Part shown: piece after piece, positions 1 to 8,386 of the stretch
Position numbering within the stretch: the stretch's first letter is position 1
Layout of the letters: each line of letters opens with the position of its first letter
Assembly: GCF_016025525.2 (NCBI RefSeq)
Contig: NZ_JACSGR010000002.1
Coordinates: 340,337 to 404,336, forward strand
Direction: 5' to 3'
Origin: Eikenella glucosivorans
GTDB taxonomy: Bacteria; Pseudomonadota; Gammaproteobacteria; Burkholderiales; Neisseriaceae
Length of the DNA stretch: 64,000 nucleotides
Position numbers and translations under genes: made by a program
Notes under the pieces: model-generated
The model's database searches: none
What the model saw: the letters and a program-made list of their open reading frames with translations, nothing else
Told to the model about the DNA's origin: nothing

Positions 1-1
1 C

Positions 2-409
2 AACTACCGCCACTTGTTGCAAACCCCCGGGCAGATTGCCAACGGCGAAATAACCGGCGTGCCTTTCTTGCAGATGGACGGCCCCGGCGTGTTTAAATTC
101 GCCGTGAAAGCCCTGGCCAAAGTGGCCGAAGAAGTGATTGCCGAAGCCGGCATGAAGCCCGAGCAAATCGACTGGCTGGTGCCGCACCAGGCCAACTACC
201 GCATCCTCGAAAGCACCGCCAAACACCTCAAACTGAGCATGGACAAAGTGGTGCTCACCGTACAGGAACACGGCAACACCAGCGCCGCCTCCATCCCGCT
301 GGCGCTCGACAGCGGCGTGCGCAATGGCAGCATCCGGCGCGGCCACACCCTGCTGTTGGAAGGTATCGGCGGCGGCTTTGCCTGGGGTGCAGTGCTGGTG
401 AAATATTAG
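2..409 (+). CDS. fabH: 3-oxoacyl-ACP synthase III (C-terminal part)
   Basis: Partial gene running in from the left edge; 135 codons are visible. FabH condenses acetyl-CoA with malonyl-ACP to start type II fatty acid synthesis in the cytoplasm. The visible part holds the catalytic histidine in PHQANYRI and the catalytic asparagine in EHGNTSAASIP, then the family C-terminal glycine-rich GIGGGFAWGA motif. The catalytic cysteine would lie upstream of the window. The gene is followed 15 bases later by a perfect DUS-pair terminator. The ketosynthase at 43976 has the same fold but is clearly a different paralogue. Confidence 0.93.
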   Translation, partial: NYRHLLQTPGQIANGEITGVPFLQMDGPGVFKFAVKALAKVAEEVIAEAGMKPEQIDWLVPHQANYRILESTAKHLKLSMDKVVLTVQEHGNTSAASIPLALDSGVRNGSIRRGHTLLLEGIGGGFAWGAVLVKY

Positions 410-424
410 AGATTGCCGGATGGC

Positions 425-459
425 AAAGAGGCTACCTGAAAATTTCAGGTAGCCTCTTT
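425..459. terminator. perfect inverted DUS pair after fabH
   Basis: Two DUS copies face each other, giving arms AAAGAGGCTACCTGAAA and TTTCAGGTAGCCTCTTT that match perfectly over 17 bases with almost no loop. A TTTT tract follows on the plus strand. This is a textbook factor-independent terminator for fabH built from uptake sequences. Confidence 0.85.
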
Positions 460-540
460 TGTTGCCGAAACCGGCTGAACAATGGGCGGTGGGCGATTGA
501 CAACGTGCCGATTAGGCTGGAAAGGCAGGCTGACCGGAAA

Positions 541-609
541 GCGCAAGCTTCAGCGCGCTTAAAACAAGGGCAGGTTTCTGCGGAGCCGAAATTGTTTTTC
601 AGGTAGCCT
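541..609. repeat. degenerate copy of DUS-capped structured repeat
   Basis: Contains GCGCAAGCTTCAGCGCG, then GTTTCTGCGGAGCC and a terminal TTTTTCAGGTAGCC. These are diverged versions of the conserved blocks of the structured repeat described at 1386. It lies between fabH and the convergent SDR gene. Confidence 0.5.
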
Positions 610-627
610 TTGTGTTGCCGCGAGGGG

Positions 628-1260
628 TTAAGCGGCTTGGCCGGAAGTGACCGAGTACGCTTTGCCATCGTGCCCGCCTTCGGCAATGATTTGGCACACG
701 GCCTCGGCGAGGGCGGCGCGGGTCATGTATTGACGGGGGATGGCGGGGAGTTGTTCGTGCAGTTGGTAGGCGGTGCTGTCGCCATCGGCGAGGCCGCAGG
801 GGCGCAGAATGGTCCAGGCGAGTTTGCTTTGGCGCAGGGCGGTTTCGGCTTCGGTTTTGGCGGCCACGGCTTCGCCCAGCGCTTGCTTGAACATATCGCT
901 CATCAGGGGGAATTGTTCGCCGCAGCCCATGCTGGTGATGAGGATGAGGCGGGCTTGCGGGGCGTGTTTCTCGAGGGCGCGGATGAGGTGGATGTTGCCG
1001 GTGGCGTCGCTGCGGATGCCTTGTTCGTTTTTGCCGCCAATGAAGCTGACAACGGTGTCGGGTTGGAATTGCTGCACGGCTTGGGCGACGGCGGTTTCGT
1101 CGAGCGCATCGGCAACGGTGGTTTGGATGCTGTGCTGGGTGAAGAATGGGTCGGTTTGGTTTTCAGGTAGCCTTAATGCGGCTATGGCGGCTTGTGGGTT
1201 GGGAAGCCGTTGAATGAGCTGGCGGCCGCTGGGGCCGTTGGCGCCGAATATCATCAGCAT
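628..1260 (-). CDS. atypical SDR / NAD(P)-binding oxidoreductase
   Basis: A 210-residue protein with an N-terminal Rossmann fold. The dinucleotide loop G6-x-x-G9-x-x-G12 sits in IFGANGPSG, followed by strands typical of the NAD(P)H-binding atypical SDR group (NmrA, YwnB and biliverdin-reductase-like proteins). It has no clear YxxxK active site, so it could be a redox sensor or reductase; the substrate is unknown. The start is supported by AGGAG about 8 bases upstream. A DUS inside the gene (near 1165) encodes RLPEN. The gene is monocistronic and convergent with fabH. Confidence 0.75.
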   Translation of the reverse strand: MLMIFGANGPSGRQLIQRLPNPQAAIAALRLPENQTDPFFTQHSIQTTVADALDETAVAQAVQQFQPDTVVSFIGGKNEQGIRSDATGNIHLIRALEKHAPQARLILITSMGCGEQFPLMSDMFKQALGEAVAAKTEAETALRQSKLAWTILRPCGLADGDSTAYQLHEQLPAIPRQYMTRAALAEAVCQIIAEGGHDGKAYSVTSGQAA

Positions 1261-1385
1261 GGCGGTGCTCCTATGGGGAAATGGGTTGGGGGTGTTGGCG
1301 CGGATTAGGGATTCCGGTAAAAGTGCGGGCTGCTTTTGGAAAGGCAGCCTGCGTTTGTTGGGACGAGGGGCAGGCTGCTTTGAGT

Positions 1386-1510
1386 TTTTAGCTTCGCAGG
1401 AACTCAGCTTGGGCTGCGCCCAAACATCGGTTTAACTTCGTTGAAGCTTGCGCTTTAGCTTCGCAGAAACTCAGCTTGGGCTGTGCCCAAACATCGTTTT
1501 CAGGTAGCCT
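1386..1510. repeat. DUS-capped structured repeat, tandem double copy
   Basis: Two units in tandem. The first (1386-1455) reads TTTTAGCTTCGCAG, a central hairpin TTGGGC-TGC-GCCCAA (1409-1423), ACATCGG, then AACTTCGTTGAAGCTTGCGC. The second (1456-1510) repeats the first half but lacks the CTTCGTTGAAGCT block and joins directly to TTTTCAGGTAGCC. The double copy with an internal deletion suggests recombination between units. It occupies the 266-base gap between the SDR gene and the hutW-hutX fusion gene. Confidence 0.85.
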
Positions 1511-1526
1511 TAATGCCCGGGCGGAT

Positions 1527-3359
1527 TCAGGCGAACAGGGCGCGCATGGCTTCGATTTGGTTTTGTTTCAGCTCGCCTTTTTCGTCGCGGCCAACGAAGA
1601 TTTTGAACATGGCGCCGCCGCTGCGGTTTACAAAGTTGAGCGACACGGTGGATTTGCCCATGAAGGGGCGTTCGATGAGGTAGATGGCGGCGCAGTTTTC
1701 GTAGTAGATGTGGCCGTGGATGCCGCCTTCTTCGGCGTGCTCGAAGTTGTAGAAGCCGCGGCCGATTTTGCCATTGGGGATTTTGCCGGTGACTTCGGCA
1801 ATCACGTCGGGAGTGTGGGCGATGAAGGTGACGGCTTCGTTCCAGCCGGCGAGTGCCTGCATGATTTCGACAAAGCGGCTGCCTTCGGTTTTCTTCACAA
1901 GGTTTTCGGGCAGGCAGTTGATGACGTCTTCAAAGCTGCATTGGTGCTGGCCGGCGAGCATTTCGAGGATTTGGCCGGGGTTGTCGGCCAGCGAGTTGCG
2001 CAATACGGTTTGCTGTTCGGCGGAGAGTTTTTGCATGGCGGTTTCCTTTTCGTCGGGTGGGAGGGTCATCATCAGTTTACGGGTGAGGGTGGGCGACCAG
2101 TAGCGGCCGCTGGTGTGGAGAATGGCTTGGCCGTCTCCGTTGATGTGCAATAAATCGGCTTCCTGCCATTGGTGCAGCAGGGCTTGGGCTTCGGCGTTGC
2201 CGTCAAACAGGCGGGTGTTAATGCGGCCGAGTTCGATATCGTGCTGCACTTGGCCGAGCAGGGCTTTGTGCTTGCCGTGGCGGCTCATGAAGGAGAGGGC
2301 TTTTCGGCCTGGCGGATTTTTCAGGTAGCCTTCCAAATCGCTCTGCACTTGGTAGCTGAAGCCGCCGAAGTTGCCGCCGGCACCGGAACCGAAGGCGAGG
2401 CAGGGCATGTTGGATTTGACCAGGGTGTTGTAGCGGTTGCGCTCGCCGCGGCCGGGGTAGGCGAAATGGTTGTTGCTCACTTGCCGCCAGCCGAGTTTGT
2501 CCAATTCGCGCACGGCGTAGGCGTAGTGCTGGGATTGCACGTCGAAGCCGGGAGGCGGCGGGAACGCGCCTTTTTCAATCATGCGGTTGATGGGCAGGAA
2601 GGGGTAGCAGTTGAAGGCATAGGTGTCGAGGCCGGAAAGGGGCAGGCCGGCAGCGAGCTCGATGTCGCGCGCCCAGATGTCGTCGGTTTGGCCGGGCAGG
2701 CCGAAAATCAGGTCGGCCACGATGACGGCGTCTAGGCCGCACAGTTCTTTCAGGTAGCCATAGGCTTCTTCGCCGCTGTGTTTGCGCCCGAGGCGGCGGC
2801 GGATGGCGGTGTTGAAGGTTTGGATGCCGATGGAGATGCGGTTTACGCCGGCTTCGATGGCGGCGCGGGCTTTATCCAGCCCGAAATGGCTGATGCGGCC
2901 TTCGAGGGTGAATTCGCAGTCGTCGGCCAGCGGCAGGTATTGGTAGCAGGCGCGGACAAGGCGCACGAGGTCGGGCGTGGACAGCGCGGTGGGCGTGCCG
3001 CCGCCGAAATACACGGCTTGGATTTTGCCGCCGCCGGTGCGCTGTGCGGCTTCGGCTTCGAGTTCTTCAATCACTTTGTCCACGTAAACACCGCCGTGTT
3101 CTTCTTTCCAAGCGTTGCGGTAGAAGCCGCAGAACACACAGTGGTTGGCGCAGAAGGGGATGTGGATATAGGCCAGACCGTCTTCGTCGAGCGAACGGGC
3201 GATTTGGCTTTGCCAGAGTTTCTGCCATTGCGGCATGGGCACGGGGATGCCGCCCCAAATCGGCATCAGCGCCTGCCTTTCGGGAAAGGCCTGCGGCGCG
3301 GCTTCTCGGGCGGGCCAGCGGATGGTTTGGATGGAGGTGGTTTCGGCGGTGGCGGGCAT
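1527..3359 (-). CDS. hutW-hutX: ChuW/HutW radical SAM heme-degrading enzyme fused to HutX
   Basis: A 610-residue protein that joins two heme-use proteins normally encoded separately. Residues 1-440 match anaerobic coproporphyrinogen-dehydrogenase-like ChuW/HutW methyltransferases: C70-x3-C74-x2-C77 in PFCANHCVFCGF binds the radical SAM iron-sulfur cluster, followed by YFGGGTPT. Residues 442-610 match the HutX/ChuX cytosolic heme carrier, with GGIHGHIYYENC, IERPFMGKS and MFKIFVGRDE. Known biology: ChuW opens heme with radical chemistry without oxygen, releasing iron, and HutX-type proteins carry heme. The HutX part begins at an internal ATG (2034-2036) with AAGGAA 9 bases upstream, so it may also be made alone. 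Several DUS copies are embedded in frame. Confidence 0.88.
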   Translation of the reverse strand: MPATAETTSIQTIRWPAREAAPQAFPERQALMPIWGGIPVPMPQWQKLWQSQIARSLDEDGLAYIHIPFCANHCVFCGFYRNAWKEEHGGVYVDKVIEELEAEAAQRTGGGKIQAVYFGGGTPTALSTPDLVRLVRACYQYLPLADDCEFTLEGRISHFGLDKARAAIEAGVNRISIGIQTFNTAIRRRLGRKHSGEEAYGYLKELCGLDAVIVADLIFGLPGQTDDIWARDIELAAGLPLSGLDTYAFNCYPFLPINRMIEKGAFPPPPGFDVQSQHYAYAVRELDKLGWRQVSNNHFAYPGRGERNRYNTLVKSNMPCLAFGSGAGGNFGGFSYQVQSDLEGYLKNPPGRKALSFMSRHGKHKALLGQVQHDIELGRINTRLFDGNAEAQALLHQWQEADLLHINGDGQAILHTSGRYWSPTLTRKLMMTLPPDEKETAMQKLSAEQQTVLRNSLADNPGQILEMLAGQHQCSFEDVINCLPENLVKKTEGSRFVEIMQALAGWNEAVTFIAHTPDVIAEVTGKIPNGKIGRGFYNFEHAEEGGIHGHIYYENCAAIYLIERPFMGKSTVSLNFVNRSGGAMFKIFVGRDEKGELKQNQIEAMRALFA

Positions 3360-3397
3360 GGTGTGGGATGCCGGGTTGGGCAGCTTGTTGGTAAACG

Positions 3398-3409
3398 AGA
3401 ATGGATTCT
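3398..3409 (-). promoter_or_regulatory. candidate operator palindrome upstream of hutW-hutX
   Basis: AGAAT-GG-ATTCT lies about 40 bases upstream of the fusion gene start. Its A/T-rich symmetric half sites recall an imperfect Fur site, and Fur control would suit a heme-use gene. It is much weaker than the canonical 19-base Fur box, so this is only a suggestion. Confidence 0.25.
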
Positions 3410-3596
3410 ACTACAGGGATAGCGTGGCTGAAATAGTTCGGGTGGGGTAGAGGATTTTCAGGTAGCCTGAAGCATTTGTTATAAAGAAGGATTGTGTTTT
3501 CAAGTAGCCTGAATGTTTTGACGGGTATCAGAAGATGGGCGACGGAGCTTGGGGTGCCACGCTTGTAAACTTGCTTTACTATTGTTCACGAACTAC

Positions 3597-3633
3597 AACG
3601 GGCAGACCGGCCGTGAAGGCCAATCTGCCCGTT
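3597..3633 (-). terminator. hairpin after fadD
   Basis: Arms AACGGGCAGA and TCTGCCCGTT enclose a second GGCC/GGCC stem with a TTCAC-type loop. It starts 15 bases after the fadD stop codon. It has no long T-tract, so it may act as a weak terminator or an RNA-stabilising 3' hairpin. Confidence 0.6.
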
Positions 3634-3647
3634 TGCCTGCCCGGCGA

Positions 3648-5312
3648 CTACGCTTGTTCGCGCAGTTCGCGGCGCAGGATTTTGCCCACGTTGGATTTGG
3701 GCAGCTCATCGCGGAATTCGATGTCTTTCGGCACTTTGTAGGCGGTGAGCTGGAGGCGGCAGAAGCTGATGAGCTCTTCGCGGGTGAGGGCTGGGTCTTT
3801 TTTTACCACAAACAGCTTCAGCGCTTCGCCGGTTTTGCTGCTGGGCACCCCGATGCAGGCGGCTTCCAGCACCATGGCATGCCGGGTAACCACTTCTTCC
3901 ACTTCGTTCGGATACACATTGAAGCCGGACACCACAATCATGTCTTTTTTGCGGTCCACCAGTTTGATGAAGCCTTTTTCATCCATCTTCACCATGTCGC
4001 CGGTGGCGAGGAAGCCGCGCTCGTCCAGCGTGGCGGCGGTTTCCTCGGGGTGCTGCCAGTAGCCCTGCATGATTTGCGGGCCTTTAATGCACAGTTCGCC
4101 GATTTCGCCCAGCGGCACTTCGTGGCCGTCGTTGTCGCGGATTTCGATGTCGGTGTTGGACACGGGCAGGCCGATGGTGCCGTTGTATTCGCTGATGTTG
4201 AGCGGGTTGGCGCACACGCCGGGGCTGGCTTCGGTGAGGCCGTATACCTCCACGATGGGCTGGCCGGTGAGCGCTTTCCACTGCTGTGCCACGTTTTCCT
4301 GCACGGCCATGCCGCCGCCGAGGCACAGCTTCCAGCTGGAGAAATCCACGCTGCGGAAATCGGGGTTGTTGAGCAGGGCGTTGAACAGGGTGTTCACTGC
4401 GGGCAGCACGCTGACGCGGTATTTCTTCAGCTCCTTTACGAAGGACTTGATGTCGCGCGGGTTGGTGATGAGCAGGTTTTGCGCGCCGATGCGGGTGAAG
4501 ATCATCAGGTTTACCGTGAGCGCGAACACATGGTACATCGGCAGCGCGGTCACCACCAATTCCCCTTCGGTGGAGAGGTTGGATTGAATCCATTCCTCGG
4601 CCTGTAGCATATTGGCGCAGATATTGCCGTGTGAGAGCATGGCGCCTTTGGAGAGGCCGGTGGTGCCGCCGGTGTATTGCAGGAAGGCGGTGTCTTCCAG
4701 CGTGATGTGCACGTGGCGGAAGGGGTGCGCCGCGCCTTGCCTGAGCGCGCGGTTGAAGCGGACGGCGCCGAGCAGCCGGTAGGGCGGCACCATTTTTTTC
4801 ACATGGCGCACAATCAGGTTCACCAGGGTGCCTTTGAAAAAGCCGAGCAGGTCGCCCACCGAGGCAAGGATGATGTGTTGCACCTGGGTGCCGGCCACTA
4901 CTTGGCTTAGGGTGTGGGCGAAGTTTTCCAGCACCAGGATGGTGGTGGCGCCGCTGTCTTTGAGCTGGTGTTGCAACTCGCGCGGGGTATAGAGCGGGTT
5001 CACGTTTACCACGATGCAGCCGGCCTGCAAAATGCCGAACACGGCCACGGGGTATTGCAAGAGGTTGGGCATCATCACGGCCACGCGGCTGCCTTTTTCC
5101 AGCTTGAGCACGTTTTGCAGATAGGAGGCGAACTGTTCGGCCAGGTGGGCGGTTTCGGCATAGGTCTGCACCGTGCCGAAGTTGGTGAAGCCGGGTCGGT
5201 TGCCATATTGGGCAACGGTTTCGCGGAATACGTCGCAGATTGAGCCGTAGCGGCGCACGTCGATTTCGGGGCGCACGCCCTCTTGATAGCTTTGCAGCCA
5301 GATTTTTTCCAA
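3648..5312 (-). CDS. fadD: long-chain fatty acid-CoA ligase
   Basis: A 554-residue acyl-CoA synthetase of the adenylate-forming family, which activates fatty acids with ATP and CoA at the inner membrane face. The P-loop YTGGTTGLSKG is at residues 213-223, the adenylation motif VEYGLTEASP-like stretch (EVYGLTEASPG) follows, and LVDRKKDMIVVSG plus the C-terminal lysine region KSNVGKILRR complete the fold. The start chosen is TTG at 5312 with GGAG 6 bases upstream, because E. coli FadD begins with the same KxWLxxY sequence. A longer reading from 5435 would translate a DUS and overlap the end of mnmA. Confidence 0.93.
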   Translation of the reverse strand: MEKIWLQSYQEGVRPEIDVRRYGSICDVFRETVAQYGNRPGFTNFGTVQTYAETAHLAEQFASYLQNVLKLEKGSRVAVMMPNLLQYPVAVFGILQAGCIVVNVNPLYTPRELQHQLKDSGATTILVLENFAHTLSQVVAGTQVQHIILASVGDLLGFFKGTLVNLIVRHVKKMVPPYRLLGAVRFNRALRQGAAHPFRHVHITLEDTAFLQYTGGTTGLSKGAMLSHGNICANMLQAEEWIQSNLSTEGELVVTALPMYHVFALTVNLMIFTRIGAQNLLITNPRDIKSFVKELKKYRVSVLPAVNTLFNALLNNPDFRSVDFSSWKLCLGGGMAVQENVAQQWKALTGQPIVEVYGLTEASPGVCANPLNISEYNGTIGLPVSNTDIEIRDNDGHEVPLGEIGELCIKGPQIMQGYWQHPEETAATLDERGFLATGDMVKMDEKGFIKLVDRKKDMIVVSGFNVYPNEVEEVVTRHAMVLEAACIGVPSSKTGEALKLFVVKKDPALTREELISFCRLQLTAYKVPKDIEFRDELPKSNVGKILRRELREQA

Positions 5313-5424
5313 TTTGGTCTCCTGGTAGGGGCTACCTGAAAAATATTGGTGTGGCGGAAAGGCCGCTTGGGTTTTCAGGTAGCCGGTTTGTGTTCTGTGT
5401 GGAGGGTTTGCCCGGCAGCGCGGT

Positions 5425-6534
5425 TTATCCGGCAATCACGGCATGGTCGATGATGCCGCCGCCCAGGCAAACGTCGCCATCATACAGCACGGCGGACTGG
5501 CCGGGGGTAACCGCCCATTGCGGGCTGTCGAATATCAGCTCGGCACTATCGTCGCCCAGATGGCGCAGCTCGCAGGGGGCGTCGGCCATGCGGTAGCGGG
5601 TTTTGCAGGTGTAGCGGCCTTCGGGCGGGCGGCTGCCGTGTGTTTCGCCGGGGTTTTCAGGCAGCGTCCAGCTGAGCTGGCTCATGCTGAGGCTACCTGA
5701 AAACAATAGCGGGTGTTGGTGGCCTTGCACCACGATGAGGCGGTTGGCGGCCAAATCTTTGCCGGCCACAAACCACGGCTCGCCGGCGCCGCCGATGCCT
5801 AAGCCTTTGCGCTGGCCGAGGGTGTAGAACATCAGGCCAACGTGTTTGCCCACGACTTTGCCTTCGGGCGTAACCATATCGCCTTCGGCCGTGGGCAGGT
5901 ATTTTTGCAGGAATTCGCGGAAGGGGCGTTCGCCGATGAAGCAGATGCCGGTGCTGTCTTTTTTGGCGGCGGTGGGCAGGCCGGCTTCGGCGGCGATGCG
6001 GCGCACTTCGGGTTTTTCCAAGTGACCGAGCGGGAAGAGGGAGCGCTCGAGCTGGTAGGGCTGGAGGCGGTAGAGGAAGTAGCTTTGGTCTTTGTTGGCG
6101 TCCAAGCCTTTGAGCAGGTAGTGCTTGCCGTTGCGCACTTCTTTGCGGGCGTAGTGGCCGGTGGCGATGGCTTCGGCGCCTTGCTCGATGGCGTAGTCCA
6201 AAAAGCATTTGAACTTGATTTCGGCGTTGCAGAGTACGTCGGGGTTGGGGGTGCGGCCGGCTTGGTATTCCTGCAGGAAGTAGGCGAAGACTTTGTCTTT
6301 GTATTGGGCGGCGAAATTGACGATGTCGATATCGATGCCGATGATGTCGGCCACGGCGATGGCGTCGAAAGAATCTTGCTTGATGCTGCAATATTCGTCG
6401 TTGTCGTCGTCTTCCCAGTTTTGCATGAAAACGCCGCGCACGTGGTGACCCTGCTGCTTGAGCAGGTGGGCGGTAACGGAGGAATCGACGCCGCCGGAGA
6501 GGCCGACGATGATGTTTTGCGGGGTGGTGGGCAT
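5425..6534 (-). CDS. mnmA: tRNA-specific 2-thiouridylase MnmA
   Basis: A 369-residue enzyme that thiolates U34 of tRNA Lys, Glu and Gln using sulfur relayed from IscS through Tus proteins. The PP-loop SGGVDSS is at residues 13-19. The catalytic cysteines are C102 in DVLCN and C198 in STGICFIGER, at almost the E. coli positions. A DUS near 5690 is translated in frame as FSGSL. A TusA-like protein, possibly a sulfur donor in the same chemistry, is encoded at 50578. Confidence 0.96.
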   Translation of the reverse strand: MPTTPQNIIVGLSGGVDSSVTAHLLKQQGHHVRGVFMQNWEDDDNDEYCSIKQDSFDAIAVADIIGIDIDIVNFAAQYKDKVFAYFLQEYQAGRTPNPDVLCNAEIKFKCFLDYAIEQGAEAIATGHYARKEVRNGKHYLLKGLDANKDQSYFLYRLQPYQLERSLFPLGHLEKPEVRRIAAEAGLPTAAKKDSTGICFIGERPFREFLQKYLPTAEGDMVTPEGKVVGKHVGLMFYTLGQRKGLGIGGAGEPWFVAGKDLAANRLIVVQGHQHPLLFSGSLSMSQLSWTLPENPGETHGSRPPEGRYTCKTRYRMADAPCELRHLGDDSAELIFDSPQWAVTPGQSAVLYDGDVCLGGGIIDHAVIAG

Positions 6535-6554
6535 GGTGTTTGGTGTTTGCTTGG

Positions 6555-6596
6555 AGGCTACCTGAAAAGGAGTATGGGGCTGTTTTCAGGTAGCCT
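6555..6596. terminator. inverted DUS pair between der and mnmA
   Basis: AGGCTACCTGAAAA and TTTTCAGGTAGCCT separated by 14 bases form a long hairpin. It lies between the der stop codon and the mnmA start, on the path of minus-strand transcription. Another single DUS lies at about 6651, just after the der stop codon. Confidence 0.6.
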
Positions 6597-6672
6597 TTAA
6601 TTTAATGGTGTTATGTCGGGTGGGCCGGACATGAATGCCTGGCCTAAGTTTTCAGGTAGCCTTTATGCAAAA

Positions 6673-8124
6673 CTAGCTGTGCCGTTTCTTTATGCTCACT
6701 TGGCGTTTTTTGGTTTTGGCTTTGCTGCGGGCTTTCTCATCGCGTTTGGCGATACGGTTGCTCAGGGTGGTGCGGCGCAGGGGTTTGTTTTTGGTTTTTT
6801 CCGCGGTGTCTTCGTAGGGATTGTCGGCAATATTATATTGGATGCGCAGCGGGGTGCCTTGCAGGTTGAAGGCTTTGCGGAAGGTTTGCGTGAGGTAGCG
6901 GGTGTAGCTGTCGGCCACATGTTGCAGCGAATTGCCGTGAATCACGATCACGGGCGGGTTCATGCCGCCTTGGTGGGCGTAGCGCATTTTGGGGCGCACC
7001 AGCCCGGCGCGCGGCGGGGCTTGGCGTTCTATCGCGCTTTGCAGCACGCGGGTGATTTTGGGCGTGGGCATTTTGATAAACGCTGCATCGTAGGCGGCTT
7101 GGATGCTGGCAAACAGGCCGTCGATACCGCGCTCCTTCAGCGCGGAAATGAAGTGGAATTTGGCAAAATCGAGGAAGTGCAGCTTGCGCTCGATGTCTTT
7201 TTTGATGCTGTTGCGGCGCTCTTCAGAAATGCCGTCCCATTTGTTCACGGCCACTACCAGCGCACGGCCAGCTTCCAATGCGAAACCGGCGATGGTGGCG
7301 TCTTGGTCGGCGATGTCCTGCTGCGCGTCCAACACCAGCACGGCCACGTTGGAGGCTTCAATCGCCTGCATGGCTTTAATCACGGAAAATTTCTCCACTG
7401 CTTCATCCACTTTACCACGGCGGCGTACACCGGCGGTGTCGATGATGGTGAAGGGCTTGCCTTCGCGCTCAAAGTCGATGTGGATGCTGTCGCGCGTGGT
7501 GCCGGCCATGTCGAAGGCAATCACGCGCTCTTCGCCGAGAATGGCGTTCACCAGCGTGGATTTGCCTACGTTCGGCCGGCCGATGACGGCAAACACGGGG
7601 TGTTTGGCCTGCTCGGTTTCTTCTTCCGCTTCGGGAAAGTTTTCCAGCACGTCTTCAATCAGATAATACACGCCGTCGCCGTGCGCGCCGGAAATCACGT
7701 GCGGTTCGCCCAGCGCGAGCTCATAAAATTCGGCGGCCAGCACGTCGCGGCGGCCGCCTTCGCCTTTGTTTACGGCCAGATACACGGGGCGCGGGCTTTG
7801 GCGCAGGCGGTCGGCGATGATTTTGTCTTGCGGGGTGAGGCCGGTGCGCGCGTCCACCAGGAAAATCACCGCGTCGGCTTCGTCCACGGCTTGCAGGGTC
7901 TGCTTGGCCATTTCGTGCAGGATGCCGCTGTCCACCACCGGCTCGAAACCGCCGGTATCCACCACGAGATAAGGCTTGCTGCCGACTTTGCCGTGGCCGT
8001 AGTGGCGGTCGCGGGTGAGGCCGGGCAGGTCGTGCACCAGCGCGTCTTTGGTGCGCGTGAGGCGGTTGAACAGGGTGGATTTGCCCACATTGGGGCGGCC
8101 GACCAGGGCGATGGTGGGTTTCAT
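6673..8124 (-). CDS. der: ribosome assembly GTPase Der (EngA)
   Basis: A 483-residue tandem GTPase needed for 50S subunit maturation. Two G1 motifs GRPNVGKST appear, at residues 9-17 and again about 180 residues later. Each is followed by a DTGG/DTAG switch motif and an NK-x-D/E motif (AVNKGEG, AVNKWDG). A KH-like domain follows, and the lysine/arginine-rich tail KARSKAKTKKRQ is typical of the family. ATG start. Confidence 0.97.
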   Translation of the reverse strand: MKPTIALVGRPNVGKSTLFNRLTRTKDALVHDLPGLTRDRHYGHGKVGSKPYLVVDTGGFEPVVDSGILHEMAKQTLQAVDEADAVIFLVDARTGLTPQDKIIADRLRQSPRPVYLAVNKGEGGRRDVLAAEFYELALGEPHVISGAHGDGVYYLIEDVLENFPEAEEETEQAKHPVFAVIGRPNVGKSTLVNAILGEERVIAFDMAGTTRDSIHIDFEREGKPFTIIDTAGVRRRGKVDEAVEKFSVIKAMQAIEASNVAVLVLDAQQDIADQDATIAGFALEAGRALVVAVNKWDGISEERRNSIKKDIERKLHFLDFAKFHFISALKERGIDGLFASIQAAYDAAFIKMPTPKITRVLQSAIERQAPPRAGLVRPKMRYAHQGGMNPPVIVIHGNSLQHVADSYTRYLTQTFRKAFNLQGTPLRIQYNIADNPYEDTAEKTKNKPLRRTTLSNRIAKRDEKARSKAKTKKRQVSIKKRHS

Positions 8125-8348
8125 GGGTTTTGGTCTTTCTGTGTCAGGCGGCCTGCGCGGGAAACGGCAGGCGGCGAGCAGGTGCGTGGGGCACGGGGGT
8201 ATTGTTTACTGGGTTTTCAGGTAGCCTGGGTTGGCGGGATGAGGCTACCTGAAAAGTGCAGGCGAGATTATAGCGTGTTGTGAACGGTTTGGCTTGGGGG
8301 AGGGGTTTTCAGGTAGCCTGTGTGCACTTGGAGGCTACCTGAAAAATC

Positions 8349-8380
8349 AAACCTGCCGTTATCAGCATAGCGGCAGGTTT
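8349..8380 (-). terminator. terminator of the L,D-transpeptidase gene
   Basis: Perfect 10-base arms AAACCTGCCG and CGGCAGGTTT, then GATTTTT on the minus strand, six bases after the gene stop codon. The T-tract overlaps a DUS (8330-8346). Two inverted DUS pairs (8211-8255 and 8303-8346) fill most of the gap to der, which is 262 bases and shows no further gene. Confidence 0.85.
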
Positions 8381-8386
8381 CTCGGT

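Noticed and set aside
1386..1510. CRISPR array from repeated units
   Set aside because: The two tandem units have no unique spacers of equal size; they are copies of the DUS-capped repeat.
5313..5435. Longer N-terminus for FadD
   Set aside because: The added residues translate a DUS and low-complexity sequence and overlap mnmA; the TTG at 5312 has a good RBS and fits FadD homologues.
6613..8283. Long plus-strand open frame opposite der
   Set aside because: It is the shadow of der on the other strand: low-complexity composition (F/G/H/V-rich), no known domain, no RBS. der has clear motifs.
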